Positions 36,921 to 45,755 of a stretch of 64,000 bases of DNA are shown in pieces. Below the pieces are notes generated by a model, which made no database searches, was not told the DNA's origin, and saw only the letters and a list, made by a program, of their open reading frames with translations. The stretch is from Mycobacterium sp. SMC-4. Its GTDB lineage: Bacteria; Actinomycetota; Actinomycetes; Mycobacteriales; Mycobacteriaceae. The position numbers and the translations under genes were made by a program. The stretch spans positions 3,410,001 to 3,474,000 of the forward strand of contig NZ_CP079869.1 in the NCBI RefSeq assembly GCF_025263265.1, read 5' to 3'. The stretch's first letter is position 1; each line of letters begins with the position of its first letter.

Positions 36921-38570
36921 ATGAGCAGTGAATACTCGACTGAGCAGGCTGATGAGCTGGCACACGGCTTCGTGCCCTTTCCCGAGGACAGGGCCGCGGT
37001 GTACCGACAGGCCGGATACTGGACAGGTCGGCCCCTCGACTCGATCCTCACCGAAGCCGCCGCGGCCTGGCCCGACAAGCCGGCAATCATCGACTCGACG
37101 CACAGCTACTCGTTCGCCGAATTGGACGCCGCGGCCGACCGGGCCGCCGCCGGTCTGTCCAGCATCGGGATCCGTCCCGGCGATCGGGTGCTGCTGCAGT
37201 TGCCCAACACCTGCCAGTTCGCCGTTGCTCTTTTCGGGCTGCTGCGCGCCGGGGTGGTGCCGGTGATGTGCCTGACCGGACACCGGACCGCCGAACTCGG
37301 CCGCTTCGCCGAGGTCAGTGGCGCCGTGGCGATCCTGATCCCCGACCAGGCCGCCGGATTCGACTACCGCGATATGGCTGCCACGCTGACCGCAGAACAC
37401 CCGACGCTGCGCCAGGTGATCGTCGACGGTGCGCCGGGACCGTTCCTGGCGTGGTCGTCAATCCGCGATTTCGCCGGACCAGCGGCCGAGCGCGGGCTCG
37501 TCGACCCGACGCTGCCGGCACTGCTGCTGGTGTCGGGGGGCACCACCGGATTGCCCAAGTTGATCGCCCGCACCCACGAGGACTACGTCTACAACGCCAC
37601 CGCATGCGCCCAGGCCTGTCAGATGACCGCCGAGGACGCCTATCTGGTTGCGCTGCCCGCTGGGCACAACTTTCCGCTGGCCTGCCCCGGCCTGCTCGGC
37701 TCGATGACCGTCGGTGCGCCGACCGTGTTCACCACCGACCCCAGCCCGGAGAACGCGTTCGCGTTGGTCGACAAGCACCGGATCACCGTCACCGGACTGG
37801 TGAACGCGCTGGCCAAGGTGTGGGCACAAGCGTGCGACTGGGAGCCGGTGCTGCCGACGTCGCTGCGCTTCGTCCAGGTCGGCGGCTCCCGGATGAGCCC
37901 GCAGGAGGCGCGCTTCATCCTCGATCGGTTGACCCCGGGCATGTCGCAGATCTTCGGGATGGCCGAGGGGATGCTGAACTTCACCCGCCCCGGCGACCCG
38001 GAGGACGTGGTGGTGCACACCCAGGGCCGACCGATGTCCGCGCACGACGAGATGCGGGTGGTCGACGAGGACGGGCATGACGTGGCGCCGGGCGCCGAGG
38101 GCGAGCTGCTGGTACGCGGCCCCTACACCCTCAACGGCTACTACCGCGACGACGAGGCCAACGCGCGGGCTTTTTCTCCCGACGGGTTCTACCGCACCGG
38201 TGACCGCGTCCGGATATTCACCGAGGGTGCGCGCGCCGGCTACGTCGAAGTCACCGGCCGGATCAAAGACGTGATCCACCGCGGGGGGGAGACGGTTTCC
38301 GCGACCGACCTGGAGGATCACCTGCATACTCACCCGGGAATCTACGCGGCCGCCGCGGTTGCGCTACCCGATCCCTACCTCGGTGAGAAGATCTGTGCTG
38401 CAGTGGTTTTCCGAGGCAAGCCGATCAGTTTGACCGAACTCAACGCGTTCCTCGACGAGCGCGGAGCCGCCAAGCACGCACGACCCGACGTGCTGGCGCC
38501 GGTGACGTCATTGCCGATGACCGCGGTCGGCAAGGTCGACAAGAAACAGTTGGTCGCTCGGCTGGTGTGA
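36921..38570 (+). CDS. mbtA: Aryl-AMP ligase MbtA (salicylate or 6-methylsalicylate)
   Basis: A 549-residue stand-alone adenylation enzyme that activates the aryl acid and loads it on the MbtB aryl carrier. Core motifs are LLLVSGGTTGLPKLIARTHEDY, QIFGMAEGMLNFTR, YRTGDRVRIF, GRIKDVIHRGGETVSATDLE, and the C-terminal Lys region GKVDKKQLV. It is close to EntE/DhbE/MbtA enzymes for 2-hydroxybenzoates. Given the 6-methylsalicylate-type PKS next door, its substrate here may carry a 6-methyl group; the pocket residues were not compared. A pyruvate-kinase-like gene follows 19 bases after the stop. Confidence 0.95.
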   Translation: MSSEYSTEQADELAHGFVPFPEDRAAVYRQAGYWTGRPLDSILTEAAAAWPDKPAIIDSTHSYSFAELDAAADRAAAGLSSIGIRPGDRVLLQLPNTCQFAVALFGLLRAGVVPVMCLTGHRTAELGRFAEVSGAVAILIPDQAAGFDYRDMAATLTAEHPTLRQVIVDGAPGPFLAWSSIRDFAGPAAERGLVDPTLPALLLVSGGTTGLPKLIARTHEDYVYNATACAQACQMTAEDAYLVALPAGHNFPLACPGLLGSMTVGAPTVFTTDPSPENAFALVDKHRITVTGLVNALAKVWAQACDWEPVLPTSLRFVQVGGSRMSPQEARFILDRLTPGMSQIFGMAEGMLNFTRPGDPEDVVVHTQGRPMSAHDEMRVVDEDGHDVAPGAEGELLVRGPYTLNGYYRDDEANARAFSPDGFYRTGDRVRIFTEGARAGYVEVTGRIKDVIHRGGETVSATDLEDHLHTHPGIYAAAAVALPDPYLGEKICAAVVFRGKPISLTELNAFLDERGAAKHARPDVLAPVTSLPMTAVGKVDKKQLVARLV

Positions 38571-38589
38571 ACGGCACGGATGGGGCAAT

Positions 38590-40074
38590 GTGGCCGACGT
38601 GGACTTCGACGCCCTAGCCGAAGACATCGACCGACTCCGCACCGACATCGCCACAGCCGAGGCCCATTGGGCCCCGTGGCTGCACCGGGTGGCGCCGCGG
38701 CATCGGCGCAGCGCCCAGAACATGGTCCACTACTGGGCGCTGCGTCAGCACGACCTGCGCGGCCTGCAAACCCGGCTTTCCGCGCTCGGCCTGTCCTCAC
38801 TCGGCCGTTGCGAGCCCCATGTGCAGGCCACCGCGGACCTCATCGCCGCAGCGCTGACAGCGATGCGCGGTGGCGGTTACCACCGGCCCACCGCCGCCGC
38901 GATAAGCGTCGCCGAAGGCCCCGCGCTGCTGGCGCGCCGCGCCGACGAACTGCTGGGCCGGCGTCGCGCCGAGCGTTCGGTGCGGATCATGGTGACGCTG
39001 CCCAGCGAGGCCGCCGAGGATCCCACCCTCGTCGAGGACCTGATTGCCGCCGGCATGGACGTCGCCCGCATCAACTGCGCCCATGACGACGCACCGGCCT
39101 GGCGCGCGATGGCCGAACACGTCGGTGCCGCCGCGGCTGCCGCGCAACGCAGCTGTCTGGTGGCGATGGACCTCGGCGGCCCCAAACTTCGTACTGTCGC
39201 GCTCGGACCTAAGGCCGGTGCACTCACCCTGGGCGGCGGTGACAGGTTGCGACTGGTCCCCGACGACGCCACCGCGCCGGCCGACATCCCCTGCATCGCC
39301 ACCACGCTGCCCGAGCTGTTCGATCCCATCGCCGTTGGTGACGCGATGTTCTTCGACGACGGAAAACTGGGTGGTGTCGTGGAATCGGTCGGCGCCGAGG
39401 GGATCGATGTACGCATCGAACACCCGGCACGGGGCACTGCACGACTCAAATCGGGCAAGGGCATCAACGTGCCCGACACCGACTTGGCGATCTCCGCGCT
39501 GACCGACAAGGACGTCAAGGACCTCGCGACCGTGGTCGAGATCGCCGACATCGTCGAGTTGTCGTTCGTGCGCGACCCTGTCGACGTCCAGCGGCTGCTC
39601 GATGAGCTCGACCGCCGGGGCGCCGACGATCTGGGGGTGGTGCTCAAGATCGAGACCCGGTCGGCGTTCGAGAAGCTGCCGCAACTGTTGATGACCGCCA
39701 TGCAGCGCAACCGCGTCGGGGTGATGGTGGCGCGCGGCGACCTGGCGGTCGAGGTGGGCTATGAGCGCATGGCCGAGATTCAGGAGGAGATGCTGTGGTT
39801 GTGCGAAGCGGCTCACCTGCCGGTGCTGTGGGCCACCCAGGTGCTGGAACGGCTGGCCAAGAAGGGCCAGCCGACACGCGCTGAAGTGTCCGACGCCGCC
39901 ATGGGCGTGCGTGCGGAGTGCGTGATGCTCAACAAGGGCCGCTACATCACCGACGCGGTCGGTGCACTGGACAGCATCCTGCGCCGGATGGAGGCGCACG
40001 CCTACAAGAAGAACAGTCTGCTGCGCACGCTGACCTCATGGCGACCCGACGCGGCCACCCTGCGCGGTCGCTGA
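38590..40074 (+). CDS. Truncated, K+-independent-type pyruvate-kinase-like protein
   Basis: A 494-residue protein. Residues 1-125 form a helical N-terminal extension unlike standard pyruvate kinase. The barrel follows: VRIMVTLPSEAAED, GMDVARINCAHDD (R160, N162), MDLGGPKLRT (194-202), a B-domain, SGKGINVPDTDL, LSFVRDPVDV, VLKIETRSAF (catalytic Lys near 353), MVARGDLAVEVG, WATQVLERL and PTRAEVSDAA. The C-terminal allosteric domain is missing. The Lys of GGPK sits where K+-independent kinases have Lys, and the K+-ligand Ser of SH is Ala. It follows mbtA by 19 bases, so it is likely in the same iron-controlled transcript. It could make pyruvate and ATP from PEP or be a repurposed enzyme; role in siderophore supply is inference. 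Confidence 0.8.
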   Translation: MADVDFDALAEDIDRLRTDIATAEAHWAPWLHRVAPRHRRSAQNMVHYWALRQHDLRGLQTRLSALGLSSLGRCEPHVQATADLIAAALTAMRGGGYHRPTAAAISVAEGPALLARRADELLGRRRAERSVRIMVTLPSEAAEDPTLVEDLIAAGMDVARINCAHDDAPAWRAMAEHVGAAAAAAQRSCLVAMDLGGPKLRTVALGPKAGALTLGGGDRLRLVPDDATAPADIPCIATTLPELFDPIAVGDAMFFDDGKLGGVVESVGAEGIDVRIEHPARGTARLKSGKGINVPDTDLAISALTDKDVKDLATVVEIADIVELSFVRDPVDVQRLLDELDRRGADDLGVVLKIETRSAFEKLPQLLMTAMQRNRVGVMVARGDLAVEVGYERMAEIQEEMLWLCEAAHLPVLWATQVLERLAKKGQPTRAEVSDAAMGVRAECVMLNKGRYITDAVGALDSILRRMEAHAYKKNSLLRTLTSWRPDAATLRGR

Positions 40075-43000
40075 GGTCGAGCCGTTGCCGGTCGCGAGCA
40101 TCTCGACGATGCGGGCACTGACCGCGGCCGCGCTGGGATGCTCCCACAGCAGGGTCGGCGGCAGTCTCAGCCCGGTGCGCTTCTCCAGAGCGCGGCGCAG
40201 CGCCACCGTCATGATGGAATCCACACCGGTCTCGACCAGCGGGACCCGCGGATCGACGTCCTCGTGGTCCAACCCCAGCTCGGCGGCCACCACCTCGATG
40301 ACCTGATCGGCGACCCACTGTTCGACGTCTTCGTCACCCGGCCCGAACGCGGCACTTGCGCCCCCGGCAGGATCGGGCACGGGTGCCACGTCGGCGAGCA
40401 TCGGGACCGAGCCGGCTTCCGGAAGCACCGGCAGCACAACGGGGTTCGGGTCGTCGCGACGCATCGCCGCGTCCAGTGCGCGCATCGCGTCCTCGGCTCC
40501 CACCGTGCCCATACCGAGGGCCTCGAGTTGGGCGGCCACGTATCCCGAGTCCGATCCCATGCCCAGCCCACGCCAGGCGGTCCAGGCCACACTGACGATG
40601 CGATCACCCTGTGCGCGGCGGTGTCGGGCGAACGCATCGAGGTAGGCATTGGCGCACGCGTAGGCACCCTGTCCGGGGAACCCCGCCAGGTACCCGCACG
40701 AGGAGAACAACACCATCCAGTCCAGCTGCCCCGGGCCGAACAGCCGGTGCAGCGTCTGCGCCCCGTCCACCTTGGGCGCCATCGTGGCGTGCAGATCCTG
40801 CGCTGTGGTGTTCGCCAGCAGTGCGCCGGCTTCCACGCCCGCGGCGTGCACCACGCCACGCACCGGAGGAAGCGGCGAGAGAATCTCGCTCAACTGCTCA
40901 CCGGCGTGCGGGGCCGCGATGTCGATCGCGGCCACGTGCACGCTGACCCCGCGTTCCTCCAACGAGGACACCGCGGCGACGAGCTCGCGGTCATGGTGTT
41001 GCGGCCACTGGCGGCGCGGGGGGATCCCGCTGCGCGACAACAGCACCAGGCGGCGGGCCCCGAGATCGGCCAGTCGCTGGGCGACGCGCAGGCCGAGCGC
41101 ACCGGTGCCTCCGGTGATCAGGTAAGTGCCGCCCGGGGCGCAGGTCAGCGGCGCTCCCGCACCGGGATCGGCGGGCGCCAACCGAGCGGTGAACGCCACA
41201 CCGTCGCGCACCACCACCACGCCGTGGCCGTGCAGTTGCGCCAGGACTGCGTCGGGCACCACGTCATCGACCAGGTCGAGCACACCACCCCACTGGTCGG
41301 GGTGCTCGGCGGCCGCGACTCGGGCCAACCCCCACACCGGTGCCTGCGCCAGGGCGGCACCTTCGTGAACTCCGCGGGTCAGCACCCACAACCGGGCTCC
41401 CGATGCCTTCAGGTGCATCTGCAGGCAGGCGTGCAGGGCCAGTTCCGCAACGGCCTGGGGGGTGGCCGAAGACGGTATCACCAGTAGCACCACCGCCGCG
41501 GGTGTCGGGTCGGACGGGATCTGCGTGATGTCGCGGTAGCATCGCACCGTCGCCGGCGTGCCGTCGAGATGATCTGCCAGCGAACGGGTTTCAGCCTCTT
41601 CGCCGACCAGGAGTACCTCAGCGGGCCGTCGGTCGGGGTCGAAGGCCACCGGGTGCCAGGCCACCTGGTGCAGCATCCGCGAGGTGTCGCTGCCGCTCGG
41701 ATTCTCCAGTTCCTCGAAAGTCATCGCGGTGATCGAGGCCAGCACCAGGCCGGCGTCGTCGGCGATCACCACGTCGGTGGTGGTGGGTTTCCGATGCCGG
41801 ATGTGCATGACGGCCACCGCCGGTGGTGGTGCGCCGATCCGGACCTCCCCGATGCGGGCCGGCATCCGCAGCCGCGCCGGCCCGTCGAACACCGTCGAGG
41901 CAGCCGATGTCGCGGCGTCGAGCAGACCGGCCCAGGTCGCAGGCACCGACCCGTCAGCGTGCGCCGACACCCGGATGAGCATCTCGGCGTCACCGCAGCG
42001 GATGTCGAGGATCTGCCAGTCAAAACCCATCGCCGCGACCCCCACAGCGGCCAGAGTGTCGACGACATGCTCGGGCGGGCGCACCCGGGTGCAGCGCCAC
42101 CGCGCGTCGTCGTCGATCCGGCCGCTGGGCGCATCGGTCCCGTCGTCGGTGACGACCACGGCGCTGCTGTGGGTCAGCCACCCGCCGGCGGCCGCGTCTG
42201 CGTCGGGCTCGACCACCCGCGACGACAGCCGCAGCGCGCCGTCCTGCAGCACCACCTGGATGTCGCGGGCGCGCCCGGGCGCGACCGGGGTGCGCAGTCG
42301 GACATCGGTCAGCCCGGCCCCGGCAGCGCCGAGGAACGTGTTGACCAGCACCGCGGCCGGCACGATTTCGGTGTGCTGAACGGGGTGGTCTCCGGGGTAG
42401 GGCCGGTTGGCCATGTCGAGCCGCGTCTGCCAGACGCGAGCCGGGACCGCCCCGGTCACCTCGGTGGCTCCACCGAGCAGGGTGTGCGACGTGACATCGT
42501 GCAGCGCACCGGTGCCCGGGGGCACGCCCGGGGTGCGCCAGAAGTGCCGGTGCTGCCATCGGGTGCCGGGCAGCCCGGGTGACCACGGGCTCTTCGAGGT
42601 GTAGCCGTGCCGAACGGGTGCGCCGTGGCAGTACAGGGCGGCCAGCGCGGCCCCGACCGATCGGCGCTCGGGCTGGTCTCGCCGAAGCACCGGGACCACC
42701 GCGTAGCAGTCACGGCCGTCCTCGTGGCCGAGCCCGGTCATGGTCTCGGCGATCGAGTGGGCCACCACCGGGTGCGCAGAGACCTCGAGGAACAACCGGT
42801 GACCGTCGGCCGCGGCCGCGGCCACCGCCTCGGCGAACCGTACCCGACCACGCAGGTTGGTCGCCCAGTATTGCGGCCCGCGCGGCGCCGAGGAGCGCGG
42901 GTCGGTCATTGCGGTGCTGTACAACGGGATTCGGGGTTGTCCGGGTTCTGGTAGCTCGGCGACCAGGCGGGCCAGTTCACCGGTCAGCTGATCCATCGCG

Positions 43001-45219
43001 GGGCTGTGGAACGCGACGTCGGTGTTGACTCTGCGCACGGTCATGCCGTCCGCGCTCCACCGCGCGACGACGTCCTCGACGGCGGCCACGGCGCCCGATA
43101 CCACAGTCGACTGCGGGGAGGCGCTGATCGCGGCCACCACGTCGCCGCGGCCGGTCAGCTGCCGGACGGCCTCCTCGAACGGCAGCCGCACCAGCGCCAT
43201 CGCTCCCGCGCCGGCCACCTGCCGGAAGCCACGGGCCCGGTAGCAGGCCACCGCCGCGCCGTGGAACAGGTCGAAGACTCCCGAGACCACGCACGCGGCA
43301 ACCTCACCCACCGAGTGGCCGATCACCGCGGCCGGAGTGATGCCCCGGCCGGCCAGCAATGCGGCCAACCCGACCTGCATGGCGAACGTCAACGCCTGCA
43401 CCTGATCGGTCTCACCGAGGTCTTCGGAGGTCAGCGCTTCGCGGGCGCTGAACCCCAGTTCGCGGCCGAACACGGTGTCGACCGCGTCGATGGTGGCGGC
43501 GAACTCCGGTTCGGTGGCCAACAGTTCACGGCCCATCCCGGCCCAATGCGAGCCATGCCCGGAGAACACCCAGACCGCTCCGTCACCGGCTCCGGGCAGC
43601 ACATTGCCGGTCACCACGCGTGGGTCACGCCCCTGGGCAGCGAGCGTGTCGAGCGCCTTGACCACGATCGGAGCCCGCTGCTCGTCGCTCAGGCCTTCGG
43701 TCACCACCGCGGCGCGGACCGGCTCGACCGAACGTCGGGTCCACATCGTCGCCGCGACACGCTCGACGTCGAATTCCGCGGTGCGCAGATGGTCGGCCAG
43801 CGCCCCGGCCTGGATGGCCACCCTGTCCTCGGAGCGCGCCGACAGTGGAATGAAACTGGCTGTCGGCACTGGCTTTTGAGAGTCTCCGGCCAGCGGGGCC
43901 TCTTCGAGTAACACATGGGCGATGGTGCCGCCGTAGCCGTAACTGCACACCGCGGCGCGACGCGGAGCCACACCGCGAGTCCACGGCTCGACCTCGGTCG
44001 GCACCCGCAGGCCGCTGCCGGCCCAGTCGATGGCGGGGTTCAGCGTGCGCACCCCCGCCGTCGGCGGCAACGCCTCACGGTGCAGCGCCAGCGCGGTCTT
44101 GATCAGCCCGATCACCCCCGCGCCGCCCTCGAGATGGCCGGTGTTGGGCTTGACCGAACCGATCGCGCACGGGCCGCTGGTACGCCCGGCGCCGTAGACC
44201 GCCGCCAGCGCCGCGACCTCGACCGGATCTCCGGTGGGAGTTCCGGTGCCGTGCGCCTCGATGTAGTCGACGCTGTCCGGCGTGATGCCCGCGCTGCGGC
44301 AGGCCAGTCGGAAGAGGTCCTGCTGGGCTTGGCCGTTGGGGGACATGATGCCCACGGTGCGACCGTCCTGGGCGACGGCACCGCCGCGGATCACGGCCAG
44401 AACCCGGTCGCCGTCACGCTGCGCATCGGTGAGTCGCTTGAGGACCACCACGCCGGCACCCTCGCCGCGCCCGTAGCCGTCGGCGGACTCGTCGAACGTC
44501 TTGCACCGGCCGTCGGGCGCGGTGGCGCCCGCGACGTCGAGCACCCGGCTCAGTCCCGGCCCGATGAGCGCGCTGACCCCGCCGGCGAGAACCAACGATG
44601 TCTCGCCGTCGCGCAGCAGCTGACAGCCCTGGTGCACGGCAACCAGCGACGCCGCGCACGCGGCATCGAGGGCGACGCTGGGACCACGCAGGTCAAGCAG
44701 GTGGGAGACCCGGTTGGCGACTCCGCACAGCGAGGTGCCGATACCGGTCCAGGCCTCGATGCCCTCGAGATCCTCCATCAACAGCCTGCCGTAGTCGTCG
44801 GAGTTGACCCCCATCAGCACCGCGGTGTCCGTCCCCGCCAGTGAACGCGCAGCGATGCCGGCGTGCTCCAGGGCTTCCCACGACACCTCCACGGCCAGCC
44901 TCTGCTGCGGGTCCATCAGCTCGGCTTCCCGTGGGGAGACGCCGAAGAAGTCGGCGTCGAAGCCCGCCAGATCGTCGAGGAATGTGCCCCACCGCGTGGT
45001 GTCGCGCAGGACCGCAGCGTTGCGGGGGTCGCGGTGCAGGTAGGGCTCCCACCGCTCGGCGGGTACCTGACGCACGGCACTGCCGCCCTCGAGCAGAAAA
45101 TCCCAGAACTCGTCGGCGGTGCTGATGCCGCCCGCAACACGGCAACCGATGCCGACAACGGCGATCGGCTCGGGAGCGCGGTTCAGTGCCACGTCGGCAG
45201 GCACGCCCGGGGCACCCAC
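40036..45219 (-). CDS. Iterative type I PKS, 6-methylsalicylate-synthase-like (KS-AT-TH/DH-KR-ACP)
   Basis: A 1727-residue single-module PKS. KS: VALDAACAASLVAVH (Cys near 187), IEAHGTGTPTGDP, VKPNTGHLEGG. AT: VWVFSGHGSHWAGMG, IGHSVGEVAA (Ser near 633) and AFHSPAMD, a malonyl-type motif. The TH/DH domain has RPYPGDHPVQHTEIVPAA near 943 and WAGLLDAATSAAS near 1102, both characteristic of 6-methylsalicylate synthases, where this domain acts as a thioester hydrolase. KR: LITGGTGALGLRVAQRLADLG near 1370 and GAYACANAYLDA. ACP: VETGVDSIMTVAL near 1666. The expected product is 6-methylsalicylate from one acetyl and three malonyl units. It takes the place of mbtI/mbtJ and has its own iron box. GTG start is tentative. 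Confidence 0.88.
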   Translation of the reverse strand: MGAPGVPADVALNRAPEPIAVVGIGCRVAGGISTADEFWDFLLEGGSAVRQVPAERWEPYLHRDPRNAAVLRDTTRWGTFLDDLAGFDADFFGVSPREAELMDPQQRLAVEVSWEALEHAGIAARSLAGTDTAVLMGVNSDDYGRLLMEDLEGIEAWTGIGTSLCGVANRVSHLLDLRGPSVALDAACAASLVAVHQGCQLLRDGETSLVLAGGVSALIGPGLSRVLDVAGATAPDGRCKTFDESADGYGRGEGAGVVVLKRLTDAQRDGDRVLAVIRGGAVAQDGRTVGIMSPNGQAQQDLFRLACRSAGITPDSVDYIEAHGTGTPTGDPVEVAALAAVYGAGRTSGPCAIGSVKPNTGHLEGGAGVIGLIKTALALHREALPPTAGVRTLNPAIDWAGSGLRVPTEVEPWTRGVAPRRAAVCSYGYGGTIAHVLLEEAPLAGDSQKPVPTASFIPLSARSEDRVAIQAGALADHLRTAEFDVERVAATMWTRRSVEPVRAAVVTEGLSDEQRAPIVVKALDTLAAQGRDPRVVTGNVLPGAGDGAVWVFSGHGSHWAGMGRELLATEPEFAATIDAVDTVFGRELGFSAREALTSEDLGETDQVQALTFAMQVGLAALLAGRGITPAAVIGHSVGEVAACVVSGVFDLFHGAAVACYRARGFRQVAGAGAMALVRLPFEEAVRQLTGRGDVVAAISASPQSTVVSGAVAAVEDVVARWSADGMTVRRVNTDVAFHSPAMDQLTGELARLVAELPEPGQPRIPLYSTAMTDPRSSAPRGPQYWATNLRGRVRFAEAVAAAAADGHRLFLEVSAHPVVAHSIAETMTGLGHEDGRDCYAVVPVLRRDQPERRSVGAALAALYCHGAPVRHGYTSKSPWSPGLPGTRWQHRHFWRTPGVPPGTGALHDVTSHTLLGGATEVTGAVPARVWQTRLDMANRPYPGDHPVQHTEIVPAAVLVNTFLGAAGAGLTDVRLRTPVAPGRARDIQVVLQDGALRLSSRVVEPDADAAAGGWLTHSSAVVVTDDGTDAPSGRIDDDARWRCTRVRPPEHVVDTLAAVGVAAMGFDWQILDIRCGDAEMLIRVSAHADGSVPATWAGLLDAATSAASTVFDGPARLRMPARIGEVRIGAPPPAVAVMHIRHRKPTTTDVVIADDAGLVLASITAMTFEELENPSGSDTSRMLHQVAWHPVAFDPDRRPAEVLLVGEEAETRSLADHLDGTPATVRCYRDITQIPSDPTPAAVVLLVIPSSATPQAVAELALHACLQMHLKASGARLWVLTRGVHEGAALAQAPVWGLARVAAAEHPDQWGGVLDLVDDVVPDAVLAQLHGHGVVVVRDGVAFTARLAPADPGAGAPLTCAPGGTYLITGGTGALGLRVAQRLADLGARRLVLLSRSGIPPRRQWPQHHDRELVAAVSSLEERGVSVHVAAIDIAAPHAGEQLSEILSPLPPVRGVVHAAGVEAGALLANTTAQDLHATMAPKVDGAQTLHRLFGPGQLDWMVLFSSCGYLAGFPGQGAYACANAYLDAFARHRRAQGDRIVSVAWTAWRGLGMGSDSGYVAAQLEALGMGTVGAEDAMRALDAAMRRDDPNPVVLPVLPEAGSVPMLADVAPVPDPAGGASAAFGPGDEDVEQWVADQVIEVVAAELGLDHEDVDPRVPLVETGVDSIMTVALRRALEKRTGLRLPPTLLWEHPSAAAVSARIVEMLATGNGSTSATAQGGRVGSP

Positions 45220-45232
45220 CGTGCCAGCGAAC

Positions 45233-45251
45233 TATGTTTAGGCTGCCCTAA
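45233..45251 (-). promoter_or_regulatory. IdeR-type iron box upstream of the 6-MSAS-like PKS
   Basis: The sequence tatgtttaggctgccctaa matches the consensus at 15 of 19 by my count. Its minus-strand half TTAGGGCAGCCT is identical to the half-site in the mbtB box. It lies 14 bases before the proposed PKS start, where it could cover the -10 region. Confidence 0.7.
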
Positions 45252-45323
45252 CTGACGCATGGGCGTTATCTTGGCACAGCGGCCGCGCGATCAGGAATCC
45301 ATCCCCGGTCTCGAGAAGTTTGC

Positions 45324-45707
45324 TCACCGCCGCGGCGGGGGCTGCGCGCCGGGGTCCTCGGGGTCGACCTCGACCGCATACGACGTGATCGCCGCGATCT
45401 CCTCGCCGGCGAACTCGTAGATCGCGCAGCCGGCGACGGCGATGATCCCGTCCGGGCGCAGATAGCGCACCACGGTGTCGACAGCGACAACGTCACCGTC
45501 GCCGGTGTTCACCTGCCGGTCGAAGGTCACCTCGATGCCTTCCAGACTGGCCAGGGTCTCCCGGCAGGTGCGGCGCACCGCATCGGCGCCTTCCAGCACC
45601 ATCCCGCCGACGATTGTCCACTTCACGTCAGCGGCCAGATGTCCCAGCGCGTCGTCGAACCGGTGCTCGGAGAAGGCGCGGGCCACCGCAGCCGGGTCGA
45701 ATGTCAC
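45324..45707 (-). CDS. SnoaL/NTF2-fold protein
   Basis: A 127-residue protein starting at GTG 45707 (VTFDPAAVARAFSEHRFDDALGHLAADVKWTIVGG...). The helix-strand layout, with GMVLEGADAVRRTCRETLASLEGIEV, VVAVDTVVRYLRPDG and IYEFAGEEIAAITSYAVEVD, is that of SnoaL-like/nuclear transport factor 2 proteins. These are small ligand-binding or isomerase/cyclase folds. It lies directly upstream of the PKS in the same direction but is separated by the iron box, so it is probably a separate unit. It is divergent from the F420/LLM gene. Substrate unknown. Confidence 0.75.
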   Translation of the reverse strand: MTFDPAAVARAFSEHRFDDALGHLAADVKWTIVGGMVLEGADAVRRTCRETLASLEGIEVTFDRQVNTGDGDVVAVDTVVRYLRPDGIIAVAGCAIYEFAGEEIAAITSYAVEVDPEDPGAQPPPRR

Positions 45708-45755
45708 GGTCTCGACCGTAGCGCCCGCCGCCCTCGGGCGGGTATGTGTAGACGC

